DNA of 40,511 nt from Rubellimicrobium rubrum (GTDB lineage: Bacteria > Pseudomonadota > Alphaproteobacteria > Rhodobacterales > Rhodobacteraceae), in NCBI RefSeq assembly GCF_006152115.1, contig NZ_VDFU01000032.1, positions 1-40,511 on the forward strand, written 5' to 3'. Below the pieces are notes generated by a model. The model saw only the letters and a program-made list of their open reading frames with translations. It made no database searches and was not told the DNA's origin. Of this stretch, positions 7,912 through 16,344 are shown piece after piece. How positions within the stretch are numbered: the first letter of the stretch is position 1; every line of letters begins with the position of its first letter. Made by a program: the position numbers and the translations under genes.

Positions 7912-8415
7912 CTACACGCTCCCCTGAGGCGGGTCAGCCACGATCCGGCCCGCCGCGATATCCACGAGCGGGACCACGGCCTGGGTGAAGGGCAGGAGGA
8001 CGGTCTGCCCCTTGGGGCCTGCGACCTCCAGGATGTCGCCGGCTCCGTGGTTCAGCACGGCGCGGACGGTGCCGATCCGCGTGCCGCCCGCGTCCTGAAC
8101 CGGCAGCCCGATCAGGTCGGCATGGTAGAATTCATCCGGCGGCAGCGTCGGAAGCCGCGCCCGATCCACCAGGAGCGGCACGCCCTTGAGCGCGTCGGCA
8201 TCCTCCTTGGTCGAGATCCCCTCGACGCGGGCGATGAGGGAGCCCTGAGTCTGACCCATGATCTCGATGGAAGGGAAGACCCGTCCATCGGGGCCGTAAA
8301 GCGGCACGTAGCCCGCGATGTCGACGGGCTCCGCGCAGAAGCTCTTGAGGCGCACCTCGCCGCGGACCCCAAAGGCCCCGGCGAGGTTGCCCACGACGAT
8401 GCGATCGTCGCTCAT
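7912..8415 (-). CDS. rimM: 16S rRNA processing protein RimM
   Basis: RimM helps fold the head of the 30S subunit and binds S19 during assembly. The 167-residue protein has the N-terminal RimM domain starting VGNLAGAFGVRGEVRLKSF, then the linking PPDEFYHADLIGLPV motif near residue 92, then the C-terminal PRC-barrel with VLNHGAGDILEV and LPFTQAVVPLVDI. Length matches the family. It starts nine bases after rpsP, the usual order rpsP-rimM-trmD, here with two extra genes before trmD. Confidence 0.95.
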   Translation of the reverse strand: MSDDRIVVGNLAGAFGVRGEVRLKSFCAEPVDIAGYVPLYGPDGRVFPSIEIMGQTQGSLIARVEGISTKEDADALKGVPLLVDRARLPTLPPDEFYHADLIGLPVQDAGGTRIGTVRAVLNHGAGDILEVAGPKGQTVLLPFTQAVVPLVDIAAGRIVADPPQGSV

Positions 8416-8424
8416 GAGCCCGTC

Positions 8425-8772
8425 TTACTCGGTCGCGACGGCGCGGGCGGCCTTCTTCTCGGCACGGTCCTTGGAGGCCTTGCCGGGCTCACCCTTCTTG
8501 AGGTTGGACCGCTCGGTCTTCGGCAGGACGCCGGCGGCTTCCAGCATGCGCTGCACGCGGTCGGTGGGCTGGGCGCCCTGCGACAGCCAGTGCTGGATGC
8601 GCTCCATGTCCATCTTCACGCGATCCTCGCTGTCCTTGGGCAGGAGGGGGGCGTAGGTGCCCAACTTCTCGATGAAGCGGCCGTCGCGGGGCATCCGCGA
8701 GTCGGCAGCGACGATCGAATAGTAGGGGCGCTTCTTGGAGCCGCCGCGGGCGAGCCGGATCTTCATGGCCAT
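8425..8772 (-). CDS. rpsP: 30S ribosomal protein S16
   Basis: S16 is an early-binding protein of the 30S body. The 115-residue sequence opens [20 protein letters not shown], the family signature, followed by [22 protein letters not shown]. The C-terminus is extended by a basic and alanine-rich tail compared with the 82-residue E. coli protein, as is common in alphaproteobacteria. ATG 8772 follows a 12-base gap from the chorismate mutase stop. Confidence 0.97.
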   Translation of the reverse strand: MAMKIRLARGGSKKRPYYSIVAADSRMPRDGRFIEKLGTYAPLLPKDSEDRVKMDMERIQHWLSQGAQPTDRVQRMLEAAGVLPKTERSNLKKGEPGKASKDRAEKKAARAVATE

Positions 8773-8784
8773 TGTTCTGTTCCT

Positions 8785-9087
8785 TCAGCTTTGATGGCGT
8801 TCGTGGTGCTTGATGACTTCCTGGATGATGAAGGCCAGGAACTTCTGGGCGAACTCGGGGTCGAGGTCGGCCTTCTCGGACAGTTCCACCAGGCGGGCGA
8901 TTTGCGCCTTTTCCCGGGCGGGGTCCGAAGGGGGGAGCCCATGGGCGGCCTTGAGCCGGCCAACGGCCTGCGTGTGCTTGAACCGCTCCGCCAGTGTGAA
9001 GACGAGGATCGCGTCCAGACGGTCGATGCTTTCCCGGTGCTCCCTGAGGAGTGCGGAGGCGTGAAGCGTGGCGTCGGGCTGGTTCAT
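8785..9087 (-). CDS. Chorismate mutase, AroQ class
   Basis: This 100-residue all-helical enzyme converts chorismate to prephenate in phenylalanine and tyrosine synthesis. The first helix reads LREHRESIDRLDAILVFTLAERFKHTQAVGRLK, containing the ID-LD and R-x-x-x-VG-K pattern of monofunctional AroQ mutases. PPSDPAREKAQIARL leads into the later helices, and the C-terminus FIIQEVIKHH fits. The start at 9087 overlaps the preceding GNAT stop as ATGA. Its place between ffh and rpsP recurs in Rhodobacterales, as far as I recall, and need not mean a shared function. Confidence 0.88.
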   Translation of the reverse strand: MNQPDATLHASALLREHRESIDRLDAILVFTLAERFKHTQAVGRLKAAHGLPPSDPAREKAQIARLVELSEKADLDPEFAQKFLAFIIQEVIKHHERHQS

Positions 9088-9674
9088 GGCGCGATCTCGG
9101 GGCGGAGGTGGCGGTAGACGAGGGCGCCCTCGGATCCGGTCCCGGCCAGCGCGGCCTCGGCCTGCCGATCCCGCCGGGCACCAAGCCGCTCGGCCAAGGC
9201 GACCGACCGCGCGTTGGGCGGATCGATGTAGCTGACGAGCGACGGAAGCCCCAAGGCCCAGCCCTGCGCGCGTGCCGCGAAGGTGGCTTCGGCAGCAAAG
9301 CCATGACCTTCCGCGCCCTCGCGCAGGAAGTAGCCCAGTTCCGGTTCTTGGTCGCTCGGTTCCATGTTCAGGCACACGAAGCCCAGCACTTCGCCTGACG
9401 CGCGGGACTCGATGGTCCAGGGCCCATGCCCACGCAAGAGCCACGAGCCGACCGTCGCTGCGAACTCGGTGAACGCTTCGTCACGCGTGTAGGGGCCGTC
9501 CATGTGGACGGAACGCGGGCTGCACAGGATCTCGGCCCAGGCCGGAAAATCCGCAAGGGTCGGTGCGCGCAGCCGCAGCCGCTCGGTCTCCAGCGCTGGG
9601 ACGAGCGCGCACAGTTTTTCCGCCAGGTCAGCGGCAGGGCCGGGCTGCGGTGGCATCTCGTGCGGCGCGATCAT
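9084..9674 (-). CDS. GNAT-family N-acetyltransferase (first of tandem pair)
   Basis: This 196-residue protein is a RimJ/RimL-like GNAT acetyltransferase that moves an acetyl group from acetyl-CoA to an amine. After a 30-residue lead, ETERLRLRAPTLADFPAW is the typical opening. GEVLGFVCLNMEPSDQEPELGYFL forms the central strands, and EGHGFAAEATFAARAQG takes the place of the acetyl-CoA loop. NARSVALAERLGA is the usual closing motif. The substrate is unknown. Stop and start codons overlap neighbours by four bases on both sides, so it belongs to the ffh unit. Confidence 0.85.
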   Translation of the reverse strand: MIAPHEMPPQPGPAADLAEKLCALVPALETERLRLRAPTLADFPAWAEILCSPRSVHMDGPYTRDEAFTEFAATVGSWLLRGHGPWTIESRASGEVLGFVCLNMEPSDQEPELGYFLREGAEGHGFAAEATFAARAQGWALGLPSLVSYIDPPNARSVALAERLGARRDRQAEAALAGTGSEGALVYRHLRPEIAP

Positions 9675-10195
9675 GCGAGCGCCTCCGGACGGGGATGCCG
9701 ATAGACCAGCACCGTCTTGCCCGGCGCTTCGGGGGCCTGCGCCTGCGGGTCGAGCATGGCCCTCAGCCGCTGGGCCAAGGCCACCGACCGGGCGTTTCCT
9801 TCGGCGATGTAGCTGACCACCGTATCCCATCTCAGCGCGGACCAGATGTGGTGCAATGCGCCCTGGGCCGCCTCGCGCGCGATGCCCCGGCCCTCGGCCT
9901 CGGCGTCCAGCACCATCCAGCCCAGCTCGCGCTCGGGCCAGTCGGGCGGGTTCCACGGGCCGACCAGGGCCACGGCCCGGTCCTCGCCCTTGTAGGTCAC
10001 CGCGAACATGCCAAAGCCGAAGATGTCCCAATGCCCAAGCTCGGCCGCAAAGGACCGAAATGCCTTGCCCACGTTCCGGTGGCTGCCGAACTCGCTTGCG
10101 CGGTCCGACATCATGAAGTCGTGGAACGACGTCCAGTCCCCCGGCTGGGGACGGCGGAGCGTCAGCCGCTCGGTATGAAGGACGGGACCAGTCAC
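9671..10195 (-). CDS. GNAT-family N-acetyltransferase (second of tandem pair)
   Basis: This 174-residue protein is a RimJ/RimL-like GNAT enzyme. It opens LHTERLTLRRPQPGDWTSF, has a central ELGWMVLDAEAEGRGIAREA with a recognisable acetyl-CoA loop, and ends with NARSVALAQRLRA. It starts with GTG, which overlaps the ffh stop codon (GTGA), so translation is likely coupled to Ffh. It resembles its downstream neighbour in layout, and the two may be an old duplication. The substrate is unknown; ribosomal protein N-termini are a possibility because of the context, but that is inference. Confidence 0.85.
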   Translation of the reverse strand: MTGPVLHTERLTLRRPQPGDWTSFHDFMMSDRASEFGSHRNVGKAFRSFAAELGHWDIFGFGMFAVTYKGEDRAVALVGPWNPPDWPERELGWMVLDAEAEGRGIAREAAQGALHHIWSALRWDTVVSYIAEGNARSVALAQRLRAMLDPQAQAPEAPGKTVLVYRHPRPEALA

Positions 10196-11712
10196 TTCTT
10201 CTTCATCAGCCCGGACAGGCCCTGCGGCAGTCCGGCCCCGCCGCCAAAGGGACTGGCGCCGCCGAACCCCTTGGGCAACTGCATGCCCTGGGGAAGCTGG
10301 GGCATCTTGCCCTGTGCCATGGCGTCCTGCGCGGCGGCCATGTCGGCCTCCGACGGGCCGCCCTTGCCGAACATCTTCTGAACGGCCTGCTTGAGCATGC
10401 CGCCTTTGCCCATGGAGCCCAGCTTCTTCATCATGTCGGCCATCTGGCGATGCTGCTTGAGAAGCCTGTTCAACTCGGCCACCTCAAGGCCCGCGCCCGC
10501 AGCAATGCGCTTCTTGCGCGACGCCTGCAGAAGGTCGGGGTTCGCCCGCTCCTTCTTGGTCATGGAGTTGATCAGGGCGATCTGGCGGCGGAGCATCTTG
10601 TCATCGAGCCCAGCCTCGGCGGCCTGCTTCTGCATCTTGTTCATGCCGGGCATCATGCCCATCAGCGCCTCGACGCCGCCCATCTTCTGCATCTGTTCAA
10701 GCTGCATCCGCAGGTCGTTCATGTTGAAGAGGCCCTTCTGGAACCGCTTCATCATGCGTTCGGCCTGCTCGGCCTCGAAGGTCTGCTGGGCGCGTTCGAC
10801 CAGGGCCACGATGTCGCCCATGCCCAGGATGCGCCCGGCGACCCGCTCGGGGTCGAAGGTTTCCAGCGCGTCGAGCTTTTCACCCAAGCCCACGAAGCGG
10901 ATGGGCTTGCCGGTGACGGCACGCATGGACAGGGCCGCGCCGCCGCGCCCGTCGCCGTCCATCCGCGTCAGGACCACGCCCGACACGCCGATCTTGTCGT
11001 CGAACTCCTTGGCGACCTCGACCGCGACCTGACCCGTCAGGCCGTCCACCACGAGCAGCGTCTCGCGCGGGCGGACCACGTCGCGGACATCAGCGGCCTG
11101 TTGGATCAGGACCTCGTCGATGTGGAGCCGGCCCGCGGTGTCGAGCATGTAAACATCGTAGCCGCCCAGGGACGCCTGCGTCTTCGCGCGGCGCGCGATC
11201 GCCACCGGGTCCTCGCCCGGCACGATGGGCAGGGTGTCCACTCCGATCTGCTGGCCCAGAATCGCGAGCTGCTCCATGGCCGCCGGACGGTTGGTGTCCA
11301 GCGACGCCATCAGCACCTTCTTGCCCTCGCGCTCCTTGAGGCGCTTGGCGAGCTTGGCAGTCGTCGTGGTCTTTCCGCCGCCTTGCAGACCGACCATCAG
11401 GATGGGTGCGGGAGGACTGTCGATCTTGAGAGGGCCTGGGTCCGAGTCGCCGGCCAGCACCTGCACCATCTCGTCATGCACAATCTTGACGACCTGCTGG
11501 CCGGGCGTGACCGACTTGGTCACGGCTTGGCCAGTGGCCTTCCTCTCGACCGCCTTGACGAAATCCCGCGCCACGGGAAGCGACACGTCGGCTTCGAGCA
11601 GGGCAGTGCGGACCTCGCGCATCGCGGTTTGAACGTCGGCCTCGGTCAGCGCGCCTTGCCGGGTCAGACGGTCGAATACGCCACCCAGGCGGTCCGCGAG
11701 ATTCTCGAACAT
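10192..11712 (-). CDS. ffh: Signal recognition particle protein Ffh
   Basis: Ffh is the GTPase that, with 4.5S RNA, binds signal sequences and brings ribosomes to the membrane receptor FtsY. The 506-residue protein has the N domain (FENLADRLGGVFDRLTRQGALTE), the G domain with P-loop GLQGGGKTTT at about 108-117, DTAGR near 190, and GDGRGGAALS near 250. A C-terminal methionine-rich M domain (about 300-470) binds signal peptides and RNA. A G/P-rich tail ends in MKKK. ATG 11712 with AGGAGAGG upstream is the clear start. It leads the minus-strand translation block. Confidence 0.97.
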   Translation of the reverse strand: MFENLADRLGGVFDRLTRQGALTEADVQTAMREVRTALLEADVSLPVARDFVKAVERKATGQAVTKSVTPGQQVVKIVHDEMVQVLAGDSDPGPLKIDSPPAPILMVGLQGGGKTTTTAKLAKRLKEREGKKVLMASLDTNRPAAMEQLAILGQQIGVDTLPIVPGEDPVAIARRAKTQASLGGYDVYMLDTAGRLHIDEVLIQQAADVRDVVRPRETLLVVDGLTGQVAVEVAKEFDDKIGVSGVVLTRMDGDGRGGAALSMRAVTGKPIRFVGLGEKLDALETFDPERVAGRILGMGDIVALVERAQQTFEAEQAERMMKRFQKGLFNMNDLRMQLEQMQKMGGVEALMGMMPGMNKMQKQAAEAGLDDKMLRRQIALINSMTKKERANPDLLQASRKKRIAAGAGLEVAELNRLLKQHRQMADMMKKLGSMGKGGMLKQAVQKMFGKGGPSEADMAAAQDAMAQGKMPQLPQGMQLPKGFGGASPFGGGAGLPQGLSGLMKKK

Positions 11713-11952
11713 GGTCGTCCTCTCCTTTGTCCCGTCCCCCAGATAGGCAGGACCGCCGAAAACCCAAACACCGATCGCGCCCGCGGGCGCATCTGCGCTG
11801 GCGGACGGCGATCCCCCACGGAGGGGGGACCGGAAGGCGCGATGCATTCCGGTGACGGCGGGCCGATACGCCCGACCGGACGGCAAGTCAAGGGGAACGG
11901 GGGGAGTTGCCCTTGGATGCCGCCCGCTGCACAAAGCAGGGCAGGGGGTCCA
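11713..11952. other. Divergent intergenic region, ffh / LysR gene
   Basis: This 240-base stretch holds the promoters of ffh and of the LysR gene. It contains the 14-bp perfect palindrome GCGCCCGCGGGCGC at 11777-11790 and a TCCCCC/GGGGGA hairpin around 11812-11828. No gene is seen. The palindrome could be a regulator site, but its all-GC composition makes chance likely in this genome. Confidence 0.35.
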
Positions 11953-12834
11953 ATGACGAGCTGGGACGAGATCCGCACGGCTTTCCAGGTCGCGCGCCTG
12001 GGCACCGTCTCGGCGGCGGCCGAGGCTCTGGGCGTGCACCATGCCACGGTCATCCGCCATGTCGATGCCCTGGAGCAGCGGCTCGGCGCCAAGCTGTTCC
12101 AGCGCCACGCCCGGGGCTACACGCCGACCGAGGCCGGGCGCGACCTGCTCCGGGTGGCCGAGGAGGCCGAGGACCGCTTCGCCCAACTGGTGGGGCGCAT
12201 CCGCGATCAGGGCGGCGGCGTCACGGGCGAACTCGTGGTGACCTCGCTTGCGGGATTCTCGCCGTATGTCACGCCTGTCCTGGCCGAGTTCCAGGCCGCC
12301 CATCCCGGCGTGCTCGTCCGCTACCTCGCGGATGGACGGCTGTTCCGGCTGGAATATGGCGAAGCGCATGTAGCGATCCGAGCGGGTGTCGCGCCGCCCT
12401 CGCAGCCCGACAACGTGGTGCAGCCCTTCATGCGGCTGCGCTTCTCGCTCGTGGGCTCCGATGCCTATCTGGCGCGCAACGGCCTGCCACAGTCGGCCGA
12501 GGACCTGGCCCGGCACAGCTTCGTGGGCCTTGACGACGCGCTCGTCCGAGCGCCCTTCAACCAGTGGCTCAGCGAACTCGTCCCGCGCGAGCGCGTCACG
12601 TTCCGGGTGGGCCAGGACGGCTCGCAGACCGATGCCATCGCGGCTGGCGTGGGCCTGGGTTTCGTATCCCTGCTCGACCAGCGCGGTCGCGCCGGCTTGC
12701 GCGAGGTGCTTCCAGCACGTGAGGGCTGGGAGGTGCCGCTCTGGCTCGTGACCCATGTGGACCTGCACCGCACGCCCAAGGTCCAGGCCATCCTCGCCCA
12801 TCTCAAGGAACGCTCCAAGGCGTGGGACGCCTGA
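11953..12834 (+). CDS. LysR-family transcriptional regulator
   Basis: This 293-residue regulator has an N-terminal winged helix-turn-helix: FQVARLGTVSAAAEALGVHH, then ATVIRHVDALEQRLGAKLFQR, near residues 10-52. The substrate-binding domain from about 90 to 290 includes VTSLAGFSPYVTPVLAEFQ and GVGLGFVSLLDQRG. ATG 11953 has AGGGGG nearby. Its end overlaps the start of an EamA transporter gene by 13 bases, so the transporter is the best candidate target. The inducer is unknown. Confidence 0.92.
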   Translation: MTSWDEIRTAFQVARLGTVSAAAEALGVHHATVIRHVDALEQRLGAKLFQRHARGYTPTEAGRDLLRVAEEAEDRFAQLVGRIRDQGGGVTGELVVTSLAGFSPYVTPVLAEFQAAHPGVLVRYLADGRLFRLEYGEAHVAIRAGVAPPSQPDNVVQPFMRLRFSLVGSDAYLARNGLPQSAEDLARHSFVGLDDALVRAPFNQWLSELVPRERVTFRVGQDGSQTDAIAAGVGLGFVSLLDQRGRAGLREVLPAREGWEVPLWLVTHVDLHRTPKVQAILAHLKERSKAWDA

Positions 12835-13772
12835 GTCCGGTGCCACAGCCTTTGCACAGCGCCCCAGCGCGGGGCCAAGCGCGCCTCGGCTCCCAAGGGC
12901 AGGGGCATCTGGCCATGCTGGTCTTTTCGGCCCTTGTGGCAGGGTCCTTCTCGCTGGGGGCCCGCATCGCAACTCGCGTAGACCCGATCGCCTTCACCGC
13001 GCTCAGGTTCTGGGTGGCGGGCCTGGTGATCGGGGCGGGGCTGGCGGCGACCGGGGGGCTACGCCGTCCGCGAGCGGTCTGGAGGCAGGGCGTGCTCGGC
13101 GTCCTCTACGCGGTGTACTTCGTCCTGATGTTCGAAGGGCTGAAGACCGCGCCCCCCGTGGCGGCCTCGGCCGTTTTCACCCTTACGCCATTAGTCGCGG
13201 CGGGTTTCGGCTGGGTTCTGTTGCGCCAGCGGTTCTCGCGCCGGATCGCCGGGGCGCTGTCGCTGGGCGGAGCCGGAGCGCTGTGGGTGATCTTCCGCGC
13301 GGATCTCGGGGCGTTGCTGGCCCTCGATCTAGGGCGGGGAGAGGCCATCTACTTCGTGGGCTGCGTGGCCCATGCGCTTTACACGCCGCTTGTCGCCCGC
13401 CTGAACCGGGGCGAGGGCGCGGCCGAGTTCTCGCTGGGTGTCGTGGTCGCGGGCGCTCTGCTGCTGACGGTATTGGGTGCGCCGCGCATCCTCGCCACCG
13501 ACTGGCTCGCCTTGCCGGCCATCGTTTGGGTGACGCTTCTCTACGTGGCGATCTTCGCATCGGCCGCGACCATGACCCTCCTACAGTTCGCGGCGCTTCG
13601 CCTGCCATCGTCCAAGGTCATGGCCTACACCTATCTGGTGCCCGCCTGGGTGCTCCTTTGGGAGGCGGGCTTCGGTGCATCCCCGCCTCCGGCGCTGGTG
13701 CTGGTCGGCGTGGGAATGACAGGGGCGGCGCTGCTCCTCCTGCTGCGACCCGAGAACGGGGGAGGCCGCTAG
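12822..13772 (+). CDS. EamA/DMT-superfamily transporter
   Basis: This protein of about 316 residues has ten predicted membrane helices in two EamA repeats, the build of drug/metabolite transporters such as RhtA or YdcZ. The first repeat spans LVFSALVAGSFSLGARIA to ALWVIFRAD; the second begins IYFVGCVAHALYTPLVARL. The GTG at 12822 has AAGGAA and CCAAGG upstream and overlaps the LysR gene; ATG 12915, at the first helix, is an alternative start. It ends on a CTAG shared with the convergent ArsR gene. The exported compound is unknown. Confidence 0.85.
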   Translation: MGRLSPVPQPLHSAPARGQARLGSQGQGHLAMLVFSALVAGSFSLGARIATRVDPIAFTALRFWVAGLVIGAGLAATGGLRRPRAVWRQGVLGVLYAVYFVLMFEGLKTAPPVAASAVFTLTPLVAAGFGWVLLRQRFSRRIAGALSLGGAGALWVIFRADLGALLALDLGRGEAIYFVGCVAHALYTPLVARLNRGEGAAEFSLGVVVAGALLLTVLGAPRILATDWLALPAIVWVTLLYVAIFASAATMTLLQFAALRLPSSKVMAYTYLVPAWVLLWEAGFGASPPPALVLVGVGMTGAALLLLLRPENGGGR

Positions 13773-14122
13773 TCCGGCGGCCGTGCAGCGTCGGGGTCCG
13801 TCAGTTCTCGTTCCAGGAAACGCTCGAACGCATCCAGGTCGAACGCCTCCATCATCCCGAAGCCCTGCATCCAGACGCTCCCTTCGCGCAGAGCATCGGG
13901 CTCGAGCTTGCACCAGGTGATGCGTCCCCGCTTCTCCTGAGAGATCAGCCCCGCCTCGGCCAGCGCCTGGAGGTGCTTGGACACCGCCGCCAGCGACATG
14001 GGAAAGGCGCTGGCCACGTCGGAGACGGCCATGTCGTCCTCCAGCAGCATGGACAGGATCGCCCGGCGCGTCGGATCGGCCAGGGCCGCGAAGACGATGT
14101 CCAGGGAAGGCGCCATGACCAT
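13769..14122 (-). CDS. ArsR/SmtB-family transcriptional regulator
   Basis: This 117-residue protein is a winged helix regulator of the ArsR superfamily. The DNA-binding part is clear: FAALADPTRRAILSMLLEDD, then VSDVASAFPMSLAAVSKHLQALAEAGLISQEKRG, with a short C-terminal helix after it. No metal-binding cysteine cluster is visible; the only cysteine lies in TWCKLEP. That suits the SRPBCC-partnered group of ArsR regulators that pair with AHSA1-type proteins, yet no such gene is next to it. It starts at ATG 14122 or at the ATG two codons later. Its stop shares CTAG with the EamA gene. Confidence 0.88.
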   Translation of the reverse strand: MVMAPSLDIVFAALADPTRRAILSMLLEDDMAVSDVASAFPMSLAAVSKHLQALAEAGLISQEKRGRITWCKLEPDALREGSVWMQGFGMMEAFDLDAFERFLERELTDPDAARPPD

Positions 14123-14285
14123 GGACTCTTCGGTGTGGGGCAGGGGGCGTCAAGTGGCGGCAGCCTTCTCGGAGAAGCTCTCCTGACGCTCAACCGCTAC
14201 GTTGAATGAGCCCGTGAACCGCCCTGCAAGGCCAATCCGCAAAGCAGGCAAGAAAAAACAAGGGCTTGCCCATGTTCACCCTAGC

Positions 14286-14314
14286 TTGACACTGCTCTCC
14301 CGCTCGCCTAGCAG
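14286..14314 (+). promoter_or_regulatory. Predicted sigma-70 type promoter of the FO operon
   Basis: A perfect -35 box TTGACA (14286-14291), a 17-base spacer and a weaker -10 TAGCAG (14309-14314) precede atpI. Transcription would begin near 14321, about 20 bases before the atpI start. The -35 match and spacing are seen directly; promoter use is inference. Confidence 0.55.
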
Positions 14315-14339
14315 ACCTGCGACTTCCGAAGGGGGGCCG

Positions 14340-14693
14340 ATGTCCGATCCCGACGACCGTTCCGAAGACCAACGCCTCGAGGCGCTGGAGGAGCGGCTTG
14401 CGCGGGCCCGTGGCACGCCCGAGCCCTCCCACACGGAAAGTCACTATTCCCAGGCAAATCTCGCCTGGCGGATGGTGATCGAGCTTGTGGCCGGTCTGAT
14501 GATCGGCGCCAGCATCGGGTACGGCATCGACTCCTTCGCAGGGACGATGCCGATCTTCCTGGTGCTGTTCCTGTTCCTGGGCCTGGCGGCCGGCGTCAAG
14601 ACGATGCTCCGCTCGGCCCAAGAGTTGCAACAAAAGCGCGAGGCCGAGGCGGCCCGCGAGTCGGAGGGCAAGGATGGAAGAAACGGCACATGA
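14340..14693 (+). CDS. atpI: ATP synthase-associated protein I (AtpI)
   Basis: AtpI is a small membrane protein coded ahead of the FO genes and thought to help assemble the c-ring or import magnesium. The 117-residue protein has a polar head, then two helices at about 42-62 ([20 protein letters not shown]) and 70-92 ([20 protein letters not shown]), and a charged tail. ATG 14340 has AAGGGGGG upstream. It overlaps atpB by 20 bases. Confidence 0.9.
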   Translation: MSDPDDRSEDQRLEALEERLARARGTPEPSHTESHYSQANLAWRMVIELVAGLMIGASIGYGIDSFAGTMPIFLVLFLFLGLAAGVKTMLRSAQELQQKREAEAARESEGKDGRNGT

Positions 14694-15438
14694 GGCGGTC
14701 GGCCTGACGTTCCACCCGCTCGACCAGTTCGCGCTGACGCCGCTGTTCGGGGGCGGTGGCGCTGATTACAACCCGCCGTTCTATGCTCTGACCAACGCCA
14801 CGCTCTGGATGGCGCTGGCCGTGCTGGGCATCTTCCTTCTGTTCGTGGTCAGCACCCGCAGCCGTTCGGTCATCCCGACCCGGTCGCAGTCGGTGGCCGA
14901 ACTCGTCTACTCCTTCATCCGCAAGATGGTGGACGACGTGGCGGGCCATGACGCGGGCCGCTTCTTCCCGCTGATCCTGACGCTGTTCCTGTTCATCCTG
15001 TTCACGAACTTCTTCGGCCTGCTGCCGATGTCCTTTACCGCGACCTCGCACATCGCCGTCACGGCCGTGCTGGGCTTCGGAGTCTTCCTGTTCGTGACGG
15101 TCCTGGGGTTCATGCTGAACGGCAAGAAATTCCTGGGCCTGTTCTGGATGACCGATGCGCCCCTGTTCCTGCGCCCGATCATCGCGGTGATCGAGCTCAT
15201 CTCCTACTTCGTGCGCCCGGTTAGCCATTCCATCCGTCTCGCCGGGAACGTCATGGCGGGCCATACCGTGATCAAGGTCTTTGCGGGCTTTGCCCAAGTG
15301 GCCGCGATCAGCCCCTTTGCGATCCTGGGCGTCGCCGCGATCTACGGGATCGAGATCCTCGTGGCGGGCATCCAGGCCTACGTCTTCACCATCCTCACCT
15401 GCGTGTACCTCAAGGACGCGCTGCATCCGGGCCACTAA
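14674..15438 (+). CDS. atpB: ATP synthase FO subunit a
   Basis: Subunit a forms the proton half-channels against the c-ring. The 254-residue membrane protein has the N-terminal [26 protein letters not shown] in the middle, and [14 protein letters not shown] near residue 185, whose arginine is the essential residue for proton transfer. The C-terminal helix ends with [15 protein letters not shown]. The start at 14674 has GGAGGGCAAGG upstream and lies inside the end of atpI, so the two are translationally coupled. Confidence 0.97.
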   Translation: MEETAHEAVGLTFHPLDQFALTPLFGGGGADYNPPFYALTNATLWMALAVLGIFLLFVVSTRSRSVIPTRSQSVAELVYSFIRKMVDDVAGHDAGRFFPLILTLFLFILFTNFFGLLPMSFTATSHIAVTAVLGFGVFLFVTVLGFMLNGKKFLGLFWMTDAPLFLRPIIAVIELISYFVRPVSHSIRLAGNVMAGHTVIKVFAGFAQVAAISPFAILGVAAIYGIEILVAGIQAYVFTILTCVYLKDALHPGH

Positions 15439-15477
15439 CGGCCACGGACCAACCCTTCCCACTCAAGGAGAACGACT

Positions 15478-15714
15478 ATGGAAGGCAATATCGGAGAGCT
15501 CGGCCAGTTCATGGGCGCCGGCCTAGCAGCCATCGGCTCGGGCATCGCGGCGGTCGGTGTGGGCAACGTGGCTGCCAACTACTTGGGCGGCGCGCTCCGC
15601 AACCCGTCCGCGGCCGCCTCGCAGACCGCGACCCTCTTCATCGGCCTCGCCTTCGCTGAAGCGCTCGGCATCTTCGCCTTCCTCGTGGCGCTGCTCCTGC
15701 TGTTCGCAGTCTGA
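15478..15714 (+). CDS. atpE: ATP synthase FO subunit c
   Basis: Subunit c is the proton-carrying hairpin that forms the rotor ring. The 78-residue protein has a first helix with [21 protein letters not shown], the polar loop RNPSA near 41-45, and a second helix [21 protein letters not shown] with the essential glutamate at about position 61. The ATG at 15478 has AAGGAGA upstream. A GC hairpin follows the gene. Confidence 0.97.
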   Translation: MEGNIGELGQFMGAGLAAIGSGIAAVGVGNVAANYLGGALRNPSAAASQTATLFIGLAFAEALGIFAFLVALLLLFAV

Positions 15715-15736
15715 TCCGCGACCTTCAGACCTGAGC

Positions 15737-15762
15737 GGCGGCGGGGTTCACATCCCGCCGCC
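15737..15762 (+). terminator. Intercistronic hairpin after atpE
   Basis: GGCGGCGGG at 15737-15745 pairs perfectly with CCCGCCGCC at 15754-15762, followed by TTCGCTT. It lies inside the operon between atpE and atpF'. A partial terminator or mRNA-stabilising hairpin would favour the high subunit c number needed; this role is inference. Confidence 0.55.
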
Positions 15763-15788
15763 TTCGCTTGCGCCACAGGGAGCCTCCG

Positions 15789-16343
15789 ATGGAGCACGAC
15801 GCCAACGCCGTTGAAGCCGAGCTCACGCACGGCACTGCGGTCCCGTCCGGCGAGGGGCCGATCCCCCTCCTGCAGCCGGCCTATTTCGACAACCTGATCT
15901 TCTGGGCCGTGGTCGCGCTGGTCGCGATCTACTTCATTCTGACCAAGATGGCCCTGCCGCGCATCGGCTCGACCCTCGCGACGCGCGAAGGGACCATCAG
16001 CAGCGATCTTTCGGCTGCCGAAGCGCTGCGCACCCAGGCGCGCGACGCGCAGGCGGCCTACGACAAGGCCGTATCCGACGCTCGGGCCGAGTCCAACCGC
16101 ATCGCCCAGCAGACGCGCGACGAGATCCAGGCCCAGCTCGACACCGCGCTGGCCCAAGCCGACGCGCAGATCGAAGCTCGGGCCGCCCAGGGCGCCCGTG
16201 CCGTCGCCGAGATCCAGGCCCAAGCCCAGGCCAGCGTGGCCGAGGTCGCCCGCGATGCCGCGCGCGAAATCCTTCGCGTGATGGGTGGGCAGGTCGACGA
16301 GGCTGCGGTGGATCGCGCCGTCGCCGCACGCGTGGGAGGCTGA
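15789..16343 (+). CDS. atpF': ATP synthase FO subunit b'
   Basis: Subunit b' pairs with b to make the peripheral stalk in photosynthetic and related alphaproteobacteria. The 184-residue protein has one membrane helix near residues 29-50 (FDNLIFWAVVALVAIYFIL), then a long alanine-, glutamine- and charge-rich coiled coil to the end. I use ATG 15789 with AGGGAG upstream and not the TTG seven codons earlier. It is followed after one base by atpF. Confidence 0.93.
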   Translation: MEHDANAVEAELTHGTAVPSGEGPIPLLQPAYFDNLIFWAVVALVAIYFILTKMALPRIGSTLATREGTISSDLSAAEALRTQARDAQAAYDKAVSDARAESNRIAQQTRDEIQAQLDTALAQADAQIEARAAQGARAVAEIQAQAQASVAEVARDAAREILRVMGGQVDEAAVDRAVAARVGG

Positions 16344-16344
16344 T

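Noticed and set aside
10450-11952. Plus-strand extension of the LysR frame across ffh
   Set aside because: The extra 500 residues are the shadow of ffh. The LysR helix-turn-helix begins at ATG 11953.
11713-11952. 4.5S SRP RNA gene next to ffh
   Set aside because: The region lacks the conserved SRP RNA tetraloop and asymmetric loop sequence; the GC palindrome there does not resemble it.
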